Shown here: piece by piece, positions 41,315 through 49,800 of the stretch | Position numbering within the stretch: the first letter of the stretch is position 1 | Layout: each line of letters starts with the position of its first letter | Assembly: GCA_965247525.1 (NCBI GenBank) | Contig: OZ252015.1 | Coordinates: 1,860,001 to 1,924,000, forward strand | Length of the DNA: 64,000 bases | Reading direction: 5' to 3' | Source of the DNA: JAZKID01 sp965247525 | Lineage (GTDB): Bacteria > Pseudomonadota > Alphaproteobacteria > Rhizobiales > UBA4765 | The notes under the pieces: model-generated | The model's database searches: none | The model's input: only the letters and a program-made list of their open reading frames with translations | What the model was told of the DNA's origin: nothing | Made by a program: the position numbers and the translations under genes

Positions 41315-42226
41315 TCAGCTGAACAAAGCCAGCTTTTCTTCAAAACTGAACCCTGAAAAATCAAGCGATGTGACATTTTCATTCAGTATGGGCGGCGCGA
41401 TGGTCTGCATAATGGGCTCTGGCGCAAGCGTCGTGGTTGTTTCCTGCGCCCATTCGCGTTTCAAGGCTTCATGGATATGGGGCAATGACAACAGGGCCGG
41501 ATTGATAGCGATCGGCTGGGCTTCGATTGGCGCAGGTGCAATCATTTTAGCTGCAGCCGCACGAATGGACTGATGAGGGATCTCCACATTTTCATCCGCA
41601 AACAAAGCCAAAGGGTCGCTCAATGCGGGACTTGTCTGGGTTGTTGTGGAATGCAGGCCAATTTCGGCGGTGATTTTGTTGAGGCGCTGCTGCACATAAT
41701 CAATTGTGCCAACAAGCTTTGAAACGCGTTTTGTCGATGTGTCGTCAACGCCGCACGCGGCGCTGATTTCAGCTGTCATCGCGTCAATCGTATTGCAAAA
41801 CTCTGGATTGGTGCCGACCTCGCGCATGGTCCATGACACTTCACGCAAGCTCTCGATTGCACCGGCCAGTTTACCAGCGCCGCTGTTATCTAGCTCAACG
41901 AGTGCAGTGAGGCTTGATGCGTTTGCCGTTATCGAATGAGCGCCGCGTTTTTGCAGCAATGCAAGATCGCGGTGCAGGGTTTCAATGGCCCCATTTATTT
42001 CGCTGATACCGCTGAGATAGCTCGTATCAACCGCCGAGGCCGGTGTGGGTGATACGTTCAGCTTGCCGTCGATTTTTGAAAGTGCGCCCAGCACAAGCTT
42101 GGTGTCGGCGCTGCGGTTGCGGCGCTGATATTCAGCCAGAAACCAGCGGCCGCGCGATGTTTCCATCACCGCAGCTTCAATAGCGTCAAAATCGTGCTCG
42201 CAAGGGTTCAATGAGTGTTCAGGCAT
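41315..42226 (-). CDS. Unrecognised 303-aa helical protein (alphaproteobacterial type)
   Basis: No named family. Residues about 8-50 (DFDAIEAAVMETSRGRWFLAEYQRRNRSADTKLVL region) resemble a segment I associate with uncharacterised alphaproteobacterial proteins. Residues about 65-210 are long amphipathic helices, probably coiled coil (heptad-like AIETLHRDLALLQKRG, LAGAIESLREVSWTMREVG). Residues about 215-285 are Pro/Ala-rich and likely disordered. A short C-terminal motif SLDFSGFSFEEKLALF ends the protein and looks like a docking peptide. No signal or membrane helix. It has its own intergenic region on both sides. Confidence 0.75.
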   Translation of the reverse strand: MPEHSLNPCEHDFDAIEAAVMETSRGRWFLAEYQRRNRSADTKLVLGALSKIDGKLNVSPTPASAVDTSYLSGISEINGAIETLHRDLALLQKRGAHSITANASSLTALVELDNSGAGKLAGAIESLREVSWTMREVGTNPEFCNTIDAMTAEISAACGVDDTSTKRVSKLVGTIDYVQQRLNKITAEIGLHSTTTQTSPALSDPLALFADENVEIPHQSIRAAAAKMIAPAPIEAQPIAINPALLSLPHIHEALKREWAQETTTTLAPEPIMQTIAPPILNENVTSLDFSGFSFEEKLALFS

Positions 42227-42293
42227 TTGATTCGTTAATGTTTGAAGGTCTACTGTTAACCAAATCCCTTAACAAACTGGTAAGAAATGACCC

Positions 42294-43277
42294 TCAGCCC
42301 CACAGAAGGGCATCGGGGGGGCTTATCATCGCGCCATGAAATGACAGGCCGGGCGTTCGGTCCTGCTCCAGCAGCAATGGGCCATCAAGATCAACCAGAT
42401 CAACATCCTGTGCCAGCAAAAGCGCTGGGGCGATTGACAGGGAGGTTGCGACCATTGAGCCGACAAAAACCTTGAAGCCAGCTTGGAGCGCTGCTTCTTT
42501 CAAAAGCAGGGCTTCTGTCAGACCGCCTGTTTTATCCAGCTTGATATTGATAAATTCGTAGCGGTTTTTCAGCCTGTCGAGGTCATGCCTGTCATGCAGG
42601 CTTTCATCGGCGCAGATCGGAACAGGTCTCGGTAATGTATCAAGCACGGTATCGGCGTCGGCCGGAAAAGGCTGCTCGATCATTTCGACCGCGGCTTTGA
42701 CGCAGGCCGCGACATTTGCCGCATAATTGTGTGCTGTCCACGCCTCATTGGCATCGGCGACAAGCCGCGCATTGGGTGCGCCAGCACGAACGGCCAAAAT
42801 GCGCGCATCGTCACCATCCCCGCCAAGTTTGATTTTCAGTACCGGCCAGTCTTGCAGACGGTTTGCGGCCTGCTGCATTTCATCAGATGTTCCCAGAGAT
42901 ATGGTTTGCATCGTTGTCACGGCGCGGGGCGCGGGCAGGCCGGCAAGATCCCATGCGCGGATACAGGCTTTTTTTGCCTCCATGTCCCATAACAGACAAT
43001 CGACCGCGTTACGGGCCGCGCCTGCGGGCATTGCGCTTTGCAGGCCGTCTCTCGTCAGGCCGCCCTCAAGCGCAGGCTGCATCGCCATAATGGCGTCAAT
43101 CACACCCTCAACCGTTTCACCATAGCGCTTGTAAGGCACGCATTCGGCCTGTGCATGAAAATCGCCGTCAGCCATCGATACACGAACAACATTTTGCAGT
43201 GTTCGCCGCTCCCGCGAGATGACGAATGCGCCCCGAATTGGAAACTGTTCGAGTTTTGCCTCAATTTTAAATGCCAT
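42294..43277 (-). CDS. Dipeptide epimerase (enolase superfamily, L-Ala-D/L-Glu epimerase type)
   Basis: Probably epimerises L-Ala-D-Glu and related dipeptides during murein peptide recycling, like E. coli YcjG. The 327-residue protein has the muconate-lactonizing-enzyme subgroup residues: the KxK pair in PVLKIKLGG, metal ligands Asp in LVADANEAW, Glu in MIEQPFP and Asp in ICADESL, and the opposite-face Lys in INIKLDKTGG. ATG at 43277 is chosen; the longer frame to 43394 overlaps the divergent mlaE start. Exact dipeptide specificity cannot be read off. Confidence 0.87.
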   Translation of the reverse strand: MAFKIEAKLEQFPIRGAFVISRERRTLQNVVRVSMADGDFHAQAECVPYKRYGETVEGVIDAIMAMQPALEGGLTRDGLQSAMPAGAARNAVDCLLWDMEAKKACIRAWDLAGLPAPRAVTTMQTISLGTSDEMQQAANRLQDWPVLKIKLGGDGDDARILAVRAGAPNARLVADANEAWTAHNYAANVAACVKAAVEMIEQPFPADADTVLDTLPRPVPICADESLHDRHDLDRLKNRYEFINIKLDKTGGLTEALLLKEAALQAGFKVFVGSMVATSLSIAPALLLAQDVDLVDLDGPLLLEQDRTPGLSFHGAMISPPDALLWG

Positions 43278-43334
43278 AACTTTTGCCCCGCTTTGCTCTT
43301 CCCAGCTTTTCAAGCTAAACAGACACAATCGAAA

Positions 43335-44480
43335 ATGGATAGTCTGATGGCAGGTTTTGATCTTGATCTCAATGGCGAAACGGCAACGCTTCACTTGCGT
43401 GGCCGCTTTACAACCGGTGCTGCCGAAACTTTAAACCGTTCGCTGGGCCAGCTACGCGATGATATTAAAAATGCAACGCATGTCATCTTCGATTTCGCCG
43501 ATGCAGAACGCGTGGAAACAAATTGTGCCTTTCTGTTTTTGAATGCGGCGCAGGCCTTGCGCGAGCACAATGTCAAAAGCGAATTTGTAAAGCTGACGCC
43601 TGCGCAGCAAGCGCTTTTTAAGGCTCTTTCTGTTCCCTCTGAAGGGGTAAAAATTGCTGAAACTGTGGTCAAGCGCCCCAAGCTGGAGCGGATAATTGAA
43701 ATCCTCGGTCGCGGCGCGATCAAGCTTGGCAAAGACACTGCCGAGATTGTTACGTTCTTTGGCGCGGTCATGATCTCGCTGGCGCGCGTGCTGACCAATC
43801 CTGACAAACTTCGCTATCTGTCTATCATCACGCATGTCGAGCGCGCGGGTCTGAAAGCCGCGCCTATTGTTTGCCTGATGTCGCTGTTGATTGGCGGCAT
43901 TGTGGCGCAACAGGGTGCATTTCAGCTCAAACGCTTTGGCGCGGATATTTATGTCGTCAACATGGTTGGTGTTCTGGTCTTACGCGAGCTTGGCGTGTTG
44001 CTGGCAGCGATCATGTTTGCCGGTCGCTCAGGCTCAGCCTACACCGCCGAAATTGGTTCGATGAAAATGCGCGAAGAGATCGACGCCATGCGGGTAATGG
44101 GGCTAGATCCTATCGAAGTGCTTGCGGTGCCACGCCTGTTGGCTTTGATGATTTCGCTTCCCCTCGTGACGATTTTGAGCAATCTCAGCGCCCTTTTGGG
44201 GGGGCTCTTGGTGTGCAAATTTTATCTTGGCATCGAGCCAATCGCCTATATTACGCAGATCCACAGCATGGTCGATATCAGCCATGCATTTATTGGCATT
44301 TTAAAAGCGCCTTTTATGGCGGTTATTATTGGCACAATCGCCTGTATCGAAGGCCTGCGTGTTCAGGGCTCTACAGAATCGCTAGGCGCACAGACAACAA
44401 CCTCGGTCGTTAAATCCATATTTATGGTCATCGTCGTCGATGGTATTTTTGCCATTATTTTCACGGCTATGGATATTTGA
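43335..44480 (+). CDS. mlaE: MlaE-type lipid ABC transporter permease with N-terminal STAS domain
   Basis: The permease of an intermembrane phospholipid transport system. Residues about 1-100 form a STAS (MlaB-like) domain (TATLHLRGRFT, VIFDFADAERV), so the separate MlaB subunit of enterics is fused here. Residues about 130-380 are the MlaE domain with helices and the conserved ARV-like segment, GVLVLRELGVLLAAIMFAGRSGSAYTAEIGSMK (about 210-245), and GLRVQGSTESLGAQTT near the end. The overlap with mlaF is TGATG. ATG at 43335 is used; ATG at 43347 is also possible. Confidence 0.9.
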   Translation: MDSLMAGFDLDLNGETATLHLRGRFTTGAAETLNRSLGQLRDDIKNATHVIFDFADAERVETNCAFLFLNAAQALREHNVKSEFVKLTPAQQALFKALSVPSEGVKIAETVVKRPKLERIIEILGRGAIKLGKDTAEIVTFFGAVMISLARVLTNPDKLRYLSIITHVERAGLKAAPIVCLMSLLIGGIVAQQGAFQLKRFGADIYVVNMVGVLVLRELGVLLAAIMFAGRSGSAYTAEIGSMKMREEIDAMRVMGLDPIEVLAVPRLLALMISLPLVTILSNLSALLGGLLVCKFYLGIEPIAYITQIHSMVDISHAFIGILKAPFMAVIIGTIACIEGLRVQGSTESLGAQTTTSVVKSIFMVIVVDGIFAIIFTAMDI

Positions 44481-45295
44481 TGGACACGTCTCTGGCCACC
44501 AAAGATATGAGCAAAAACGTTGAACCGATTATCAGCGTGCGCGGGCTTACGGTTGTACTTGAAGACAAGACCATTCTTGAAAATCTTGATCTTGATGTCA
44601 CGCCTGGAAAAGTTCTCGGCATCGTCGGTGCTTCGGGAACGGGAAAATCGGTACTGCTGCGCTCGATCATTGGACTTGTGGACAAGCAAGCTGGGGCCGT
44701 CAGTGTTTTTGGGATTTCTCTCGACGACCAGCAGAAAAATCTGCGCGACGATGTTGAAAAGCGATGGGGCGTCTTGTTTCAACATGGCGCGCTTTTCTCG
44801 TCATTAACGGTGCGGCAAAATGTGCAGGTGCCAATGCGGGAGTATTTTCCCGACATTGATGAAACGCTGCTCAATGAGCTGGCAGATTTGAAAATTGCTT
44901 TGGTGGGTTTAAAGCCGGACGCGGGCGACAAATTTCCCTCCGAACTTTCGGGTGGGATGATCAAACGTGCGGGCATTGCACGGGCGCTGGCTCTTGACCC
45001 AGACATCCTGTTTCTCGATGAGCCGACATCAGGCCTTGATCCTATTTCGGCAGGCGAATTCGACAAGCTGGTGCGCAGTCTTCAGGAAACGCTGGGACTG
45101 ACGGTTTTTATGGTCACACACGATCTGGACAGTTTGGCCACGATTTGCGATCAGATAGCTGTGGTCGGCGACAAGCATGTGCTTGTCCAAGGCACTCTGG
45201 ATGACATGCTGAAATTTGACCATGAATGGGTAAAAGCCTATTTTAGTGGCCCGCGTGCCCGCGGCATCGACAAACTGGGTAAAGAAAAGAGCTGA
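44480..45295 (+). CDS. mlaF: MlaF-type lipid ABC transporter ATP-binding protein
   Basis: The ATPase that powers MlaE. The 271-residue protein contains Walker A GASGTGKSVLLR (about residue 50), the Q-loop LFQHGALFSSLTV, signature ELSGGMIKRAGIARAL, Walker B DILFLDEPTSGLDPIS and the switch His in MVTHDLDS. The SGGM signature variant is characteristic of MlaF-type ATPases. The start overlaps the mlaE stop, and the stop overlaps the mlaD start as TGATG. Confidence 0.94.
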   Translation: MDTSLATKDMSKNVEPIISVRGLTVVLEDKTILENLDLDVTPGKVLGIVGASGTGKSVLLRSIIGLVDKQAGAVSVFGISLDDQQKNLRDDVEKRWGVLFQHGALFSSLTVRQNVQVPMREYFPDIDETLLNELADLKIALVGLKPDAGDKFPSELSGGMIKRAGIARALALDPDILFLDEPTSGLDPISAGEFDKLVRSLQETLGLTVFMVTHDLDSLATICDQIAVVGDKHVLVQGTLDDMLKFDHEWVKAYFSGPRARGIDKLGKEKS

Positions 45296-46137
45296 TGGAA
45301 ACGCGCGCAAACAGTTTTGTGGTTGGAATTTTTGTGTTGCTGACACTTGTTGTGGGCGCGATCTTCACAATCTGGCTTGCGACAAGCGGCAATAAAGGCC
45401 CTAAAAAGCAATATTACGTTGTGTTCAGTGGCTCCGTTCAGGGGCTCGACAAGGGTTCTTTCGTTCTTTTTAACGGCCTTCGCGTTGGAGAGGTTTCGGA
45501 TATTGGAATTAATCCTGGAAATACAGGGCAGGTGAGGTCCTTGATTACGGTCGATCAGCTGACGCCTGTGAAACGCGATTCCAAGACGCGCCTTGTTTAT
45601 TCGGGCTTTACGGGGGTTGCGGCGATTGAAGTCGTGGGCGGGGGGCAGAATTCTGCAAGCCTTGTGCCGGGCGATGACGGTGTGCCGCCAACGCTCTATG
45701 CCGAACAGTCTTTCGTTCAAAATATTATGGAAAGCGGCTCTGAGACCCTGACCAAGATCAATGACGTGGTTGGCAAGGTCGAAAAACTGATCGACGACAA
45801 CAGTGCAAATATCACTGCGGCAATGAGCGATCTGCGCAAAACGGTCAACAACCTGCAAAACATGTCCGCCAATGCTGAAGCCAATGGGCTTGTTGACAAT
45901 CTAAACGAGACGGCAAAATCCGTACGCTCGGCGGCACAAACGCTCGACGAGCGCATTTCTATCATATCGAGGGACATTTCCTCCTTTACGGGTCGGGGCC
46001 TTAAAGAGTTGAACGGCCTCATTTCAGATGGTCGCCGTACGCTTAACACGGTGGACAAGACGGTGAATGACCTTGATAAGAACCCTCAAGGCGTCATTTT
46101 CGGACGTCCAAGCATACCGACTTACAAAGGGCGTTAA
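45295..46137 (+). CDS. mlaD: MlaD-type MCE-domain lipid-binding protein
   Basis: The membrane-anchored periplasmic lipid-binding subunit. The 280-residue protein has one N-terminal helix (about 8-28), an MCE domain (about 38-120, with the YYVVFSGSVQGLDKGSFVLFNGLRVGEV core) and a long helical, coiled-coil-like C-terminal region (about 150-250) that is longer than that of E. coli MlaD. It overlaps mlaF and the lipoprotein gene by single-base TGATG/TAATG junctions. Confidence 0.92.
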   Translation: METRANSFVVGIFVLLTLVVGAIFTIWLATSGNKGPKKQYYVVFSGSVQGLDKGSFVLFNGLRVGEVSDIGINPGNTGQVRSLITVDQLTPVKRDSKTRLVYSGFTGVAAIEVVGGGQNSASLVPGDDGVPPTLYAEQSFVQNIMESGSETLTKINDVVGKVEKLIDDNSANITAAMSDLRKTVNNLQNMSANAEANGLVDNLNETAKSVRSAAQTLDERISIISRDISSFTGRGLKELNGLISDGRRTLNTVDKTVNDLDKNPQGVIFGRPSIPTYKGR

Positions 46138-46751
46138 TGCGTTTCCATCTTTCTCCAATGCTTCGCGGCACAGCTCTTCTTGGCATTGCTTTAAGCCTGT
46201 CGGCCTGTTCGGGTGGATTGGGCAGTCTTTTTGCGCCTTCAGAAGTGCCGACCTACGATCTTAACGCGCCGCAGGTTCAAACCCGTGCGCGGCACTCCTC
46301 AGCGCAGCTTGTCGTTGCTGAACCAACAGCGCTGCGCGCGCTTGAGAGCGACAAGGTGGTCGTCAAACTCAGCAATGGCCAGATCAACTATCTTGACGGG
46401 GCACAATGGTCCGATAGTTTGCCGAAACTTTTGCAGGCCCGTGTAATTGAAACACTGGAGCGCTCGCACCTGTTTCGCGCCGTTACACGCACTGGTTCAG
46501 GGATTGATCCCGACTACCAGCTGCTCGTTGATATCCGCAATTTTGAAATTGTCACCGGCACGCCATCGAACGCTTTTATTGCTCTTTCTGTCAGGCTGGT
46601 GCCGACCACATCCGGGCGAAGTGTCGTGCAGCATGTGTTTGAAGCGCGGGTGCCGGTTGAAACGGTTGATGCAGCGTCTGGCACGGCGGCGCTCAATCAG
46701 GCCTTGTCAAATGTTCTGTCCGAAATGACGGCATTTCTTTCGCGCCGGTAA
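46137..46751 (+). CDS. ABC-type transport auxiliary lipoprotein (PqiC/ABC_trans_aux family)
   Basis: A 204-residue outer-membrane-type lipoprotein. The signal peptide ends in the lipobox LSAC (Cys about residue 24). The mature domain (LLVDIRNFEIVTG, VRLVPTTSGRSVVQHVFEARVPVE) fits the ABC_trans_aux/DUF330 family that partners MCE systems, as PqiC does. It is the last gene of the four-gene operon before a strong terminator, and no MlaC-like periplasmic carrier is present here. Confidence 0.85.
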   Translation: MRFHLSPMLRGTALLGIALSLSACSGGLGSLFAPSEVPTYDLNAPQVQTRARHSSAQLVVAEPTALRALESDKVVVKLSNGQINYLDGAQWSDSLPKLLQARVIETLERSHLFRAVTRTGSGIDPDYQLLVDIRNFEIVTGTPSNAFIALSVRLVPTTSGRSVVQHVFEARVPVETVDAASGTAALNQALSNVLSEMTAFLSRR

Positions 46752-46780
46752 TTTCTTTAAAACCCAAGATATTGAATAAA

Positions 46781-46811
46781 AAAAAGCCGCCTCGTAAGGC
46801 GGCTTTTTTAT
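46781..46811. terminator. Bidirectional rho-independent terminator
   Basis: GCCGCC (46786-46791), loop TCGTAA, GGCGGC (46798-46803), with an A-run before and a T-run after. It ends the mla operon on the plus strand and the large coiled-coil gene on the minus strand. Confidence 0.9.
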
Positions 46812-46830
46812 TTGTAATGCGGGTCTAAGC

Positions 46831-49800
46831 TTAACCTAAGCGGCCAGCGGCATGGGCGAGCAGCGTATACACCTTGCCCGTATCCGAGAGCAGATAGGCT
46901 TCACTTGCCGACCCGTCGATATCATTGGTGCTGACATCTTGAAGCAGTCGTTCAAAATCCATCACATAACGGTCGACGGAATTCTTGAAATCGAGATCAC
47001 GGCGGTATTTACGGCGGACATCTTCAAATGTCGCTTGCCCTTGCGGTGTGTAAAGCCGGCTTGTGAACAGGTTGCGCTCTCCGCTGCGATAACGGTCCCA
47101 GAGGTCAAGCGCTGCGGCAGGGTCAACGGCGCGTGCGATGTCGGCTGAAAGTGGCGCAAGCAGATCATTGCCCGGCGTTGCCGTCGTACGTTCAATACGG
47201 CGGCCTTCCTGCTGGTCGGCGCGGCTCAACAGATCGCGAAGCCAACCGCTGCCACCGGCGCCATTGCCCTGTGTCTGGGCAAGGGGTGTCGATGCCACAT
47301 CGCGGCGGAGCGGTGATGTCCGCGGCGTGCGCTGCTCTGCAATCGGCGGGCGCGAGGAGCGCACATCGTCAGTGCGTTGTGGTGCTGGTGCAAGCGGCGG
47401 GCGTGAAGAGCGCAGCGGCGTGCTGGTGCTGGCTGAAGGGCGCGCTACATCGAGGGTTGCCTTTTGCTGGGCAACAATCTCTGACAGCTCGCCAAGAGCT
47501 TTCACCTGGTCCGTAACGACGCGGCGCAGTGATGCTGCAGCCTCAGTTGTTTCACGCGGCAGATCGCTCATGCCTTTTTTCAACTCGTTATATGTCATAT
47601 CGAGTTCCGAGCGCAGACCGTCGGCAAGTTCGCGCATGTCGCGGGAGGCCGCTTCGAAACGGCGCGTGGCATCGCTCATCGCGTCACCAAGGTCGCTGGT
47701 CAGCTGGGCATAGGTTTCGCGTGCGGTCTCGCTGGCGCGCTGGGCTTCCCCATCGGCCGTGGAGCGCAACCTGTCATATTGCTCGATGATGACATCGCTC
47801 GACATATTTGCCGCCTGGCTGAGGAAGCTGCCAACTTCTTTGGCCTTGCTCTCGGCCTGTGCCAGAGATTCTTCCAGAAGCTTGCTGTAGCCGCGCATCA
47901 GCGTGTCCATCGAATCTGATTTCGACACAAGGATGGTTGCCAGCGTTTCAATCGCATCGGTGCGCTCGGCCAATGTTTTTTCAATGCGCAGATGTGTGTC
48001 GTCGATGCCGCGCAATGTCTGTTCAAGGTCTTCGCTCTGCACCGAAAAATGCTCGGACAGGCGTGTGACTTTTTCCAGAACGCCGCTTGCTGCATTGTTC
48101 AGCTTGCTGACATCACTGCCAAGGCGTCCGCTTGCGGTCTCGGCGCTTTCATCAAGCTGCGACACGGCTGAGGTGAGGGCGTTGATGTGCTGGTTGAGGC
48201 CTGTTGAAGCGGTCACCAGATTGTCGCTGGCCTGCGCCAGAAGAGAGCCGACAGATGTATTTGTTTTTGAAACATCATCAATCAACAGCGTAATGTCGTT
48301 TGTAATCTGCGCCTTTGTTGATTGCAGCTGCTCAACCGCGTTTTTGGTGCTGTCTGAAACAGTCGCAGTCAAGGTATCACCTGATGTTTCAAGCGCACTG
48401 ACAAGCGCATTTTTCTGCTGGAGCAGGATATCGGCAATCTGCTCGCCTTTGCTGACAAGGCTCTGTGTGATCTGGTCACCGGCCTGCATAACTTCGGTGT
48501 TCACATGCAAAGCATGGTTTTCCAGCGCCTCTAGGAAGGCATTGCCTTTTTCACTGAGCGTTGCCGCAAGTTCTTTTGAACTCTCAGAAACACTGGCTGA
48601 AAGGTTATCGGCATTGGCTTGAAGAAGTTTTGCAACTTCAAGGCCACGCTCTGCCAATAGGCGTCCAACAGTTTCGGAACGATTGGCCAGCGCCTGATCG
48701 ACTGTTTCCATGCGTTCAGACAGGTCACGGGCAATGGTTTCGCCAGCCTTCGAAAGCGTGGCCGCGAGGTCCTCGATGCGTCCACCCTGCAGCATGGTTT
48801 CAATCTGTGAAACGGAACCATCAAGTTTACCTGTCAATGTCACGACACGCTCGCCAAGCTGAACTTCAATCGCTTCTGCGCGATCTGAGAGGAGGGCCGA
48901 CATGGCGCTTGCGCGGCTGTCGATTGTCTCGGCGATACCGGCAATCTGGTCGTTAATATTGCGGGTAAAGTCAGACGTGCCTGTCAGAAACACAGATGAA
49001 ATCTGGTCTGTTTTTGTTGCCAGCGTCTCTGAGATTTTGCGCTCGGTGTCTGAAAGCGTTGTATCGAGACCTGTCAGGCGGTCTTCCAGAATACGGTTGA
49101 TCGTCGATGACTGCGTTTCAAAAGCGCTTGTCATATAGTTAAGGCGCTGGTCGAGGTCTGATGTGACCTGCGATGTATGCTGCTGCATATTTTGTTCAAA
49201 CAAATTAAGTTTGTGCGACAGCGAGCCACCAACATTCTCAACATGTTTTGCGACCTGCGTGTCGATCGTGTTGATCGCATCGCCAACCGTAATGTTAAAC
49301 GAGCCAATACGGTTGCCAACGCGCTCATCAAAAGCATTAAGCTGCGACGACATGACATGGGTCACATCGGTCGTCCGTTCGGAGAGGGCGATCAGGCGCT
49401 CATCAAGGGCATTTTCAATCGTGCGGCCATGTTCGCCAATTGTCTGGGCCAGAATCTGGCCTTTTACGCTGACGGTTTCATCAAGCTGCGACAGGCGCAG
49501 GTGAAGCGCATCGTCGATTTTCGCGCCATTGTCGTCGAGTGTTTGAAGAAGCGTTTCGAAGCGACCGCCAAGTGCAGCTTCAATCTGTGCGGTCTTCATG
49601 CCAAGAGTTTCCACAGTCGTCGACAAATGGTCACCCAGACGCTGCTGCGCAATCGTCGTGCTTTGTGAAATTTCTTCGACCGAAGAGGCAACAGTACTGC
49701 GGATGCGGGCATTTACGGCATCTGTCTGTTCGTTAAGCGCTGTCACAGTTGAAGACAGATGGCCGCCAAGGGCTGTTTCAAGACGTGTGCCGCTCTGACC

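Noticed and set aside
43038..43334. N-terminal extension of mlaE
   Set aside because: It overlaps the dipeptide epimerase gene antisense and precedes a well-formed STAS domain start.
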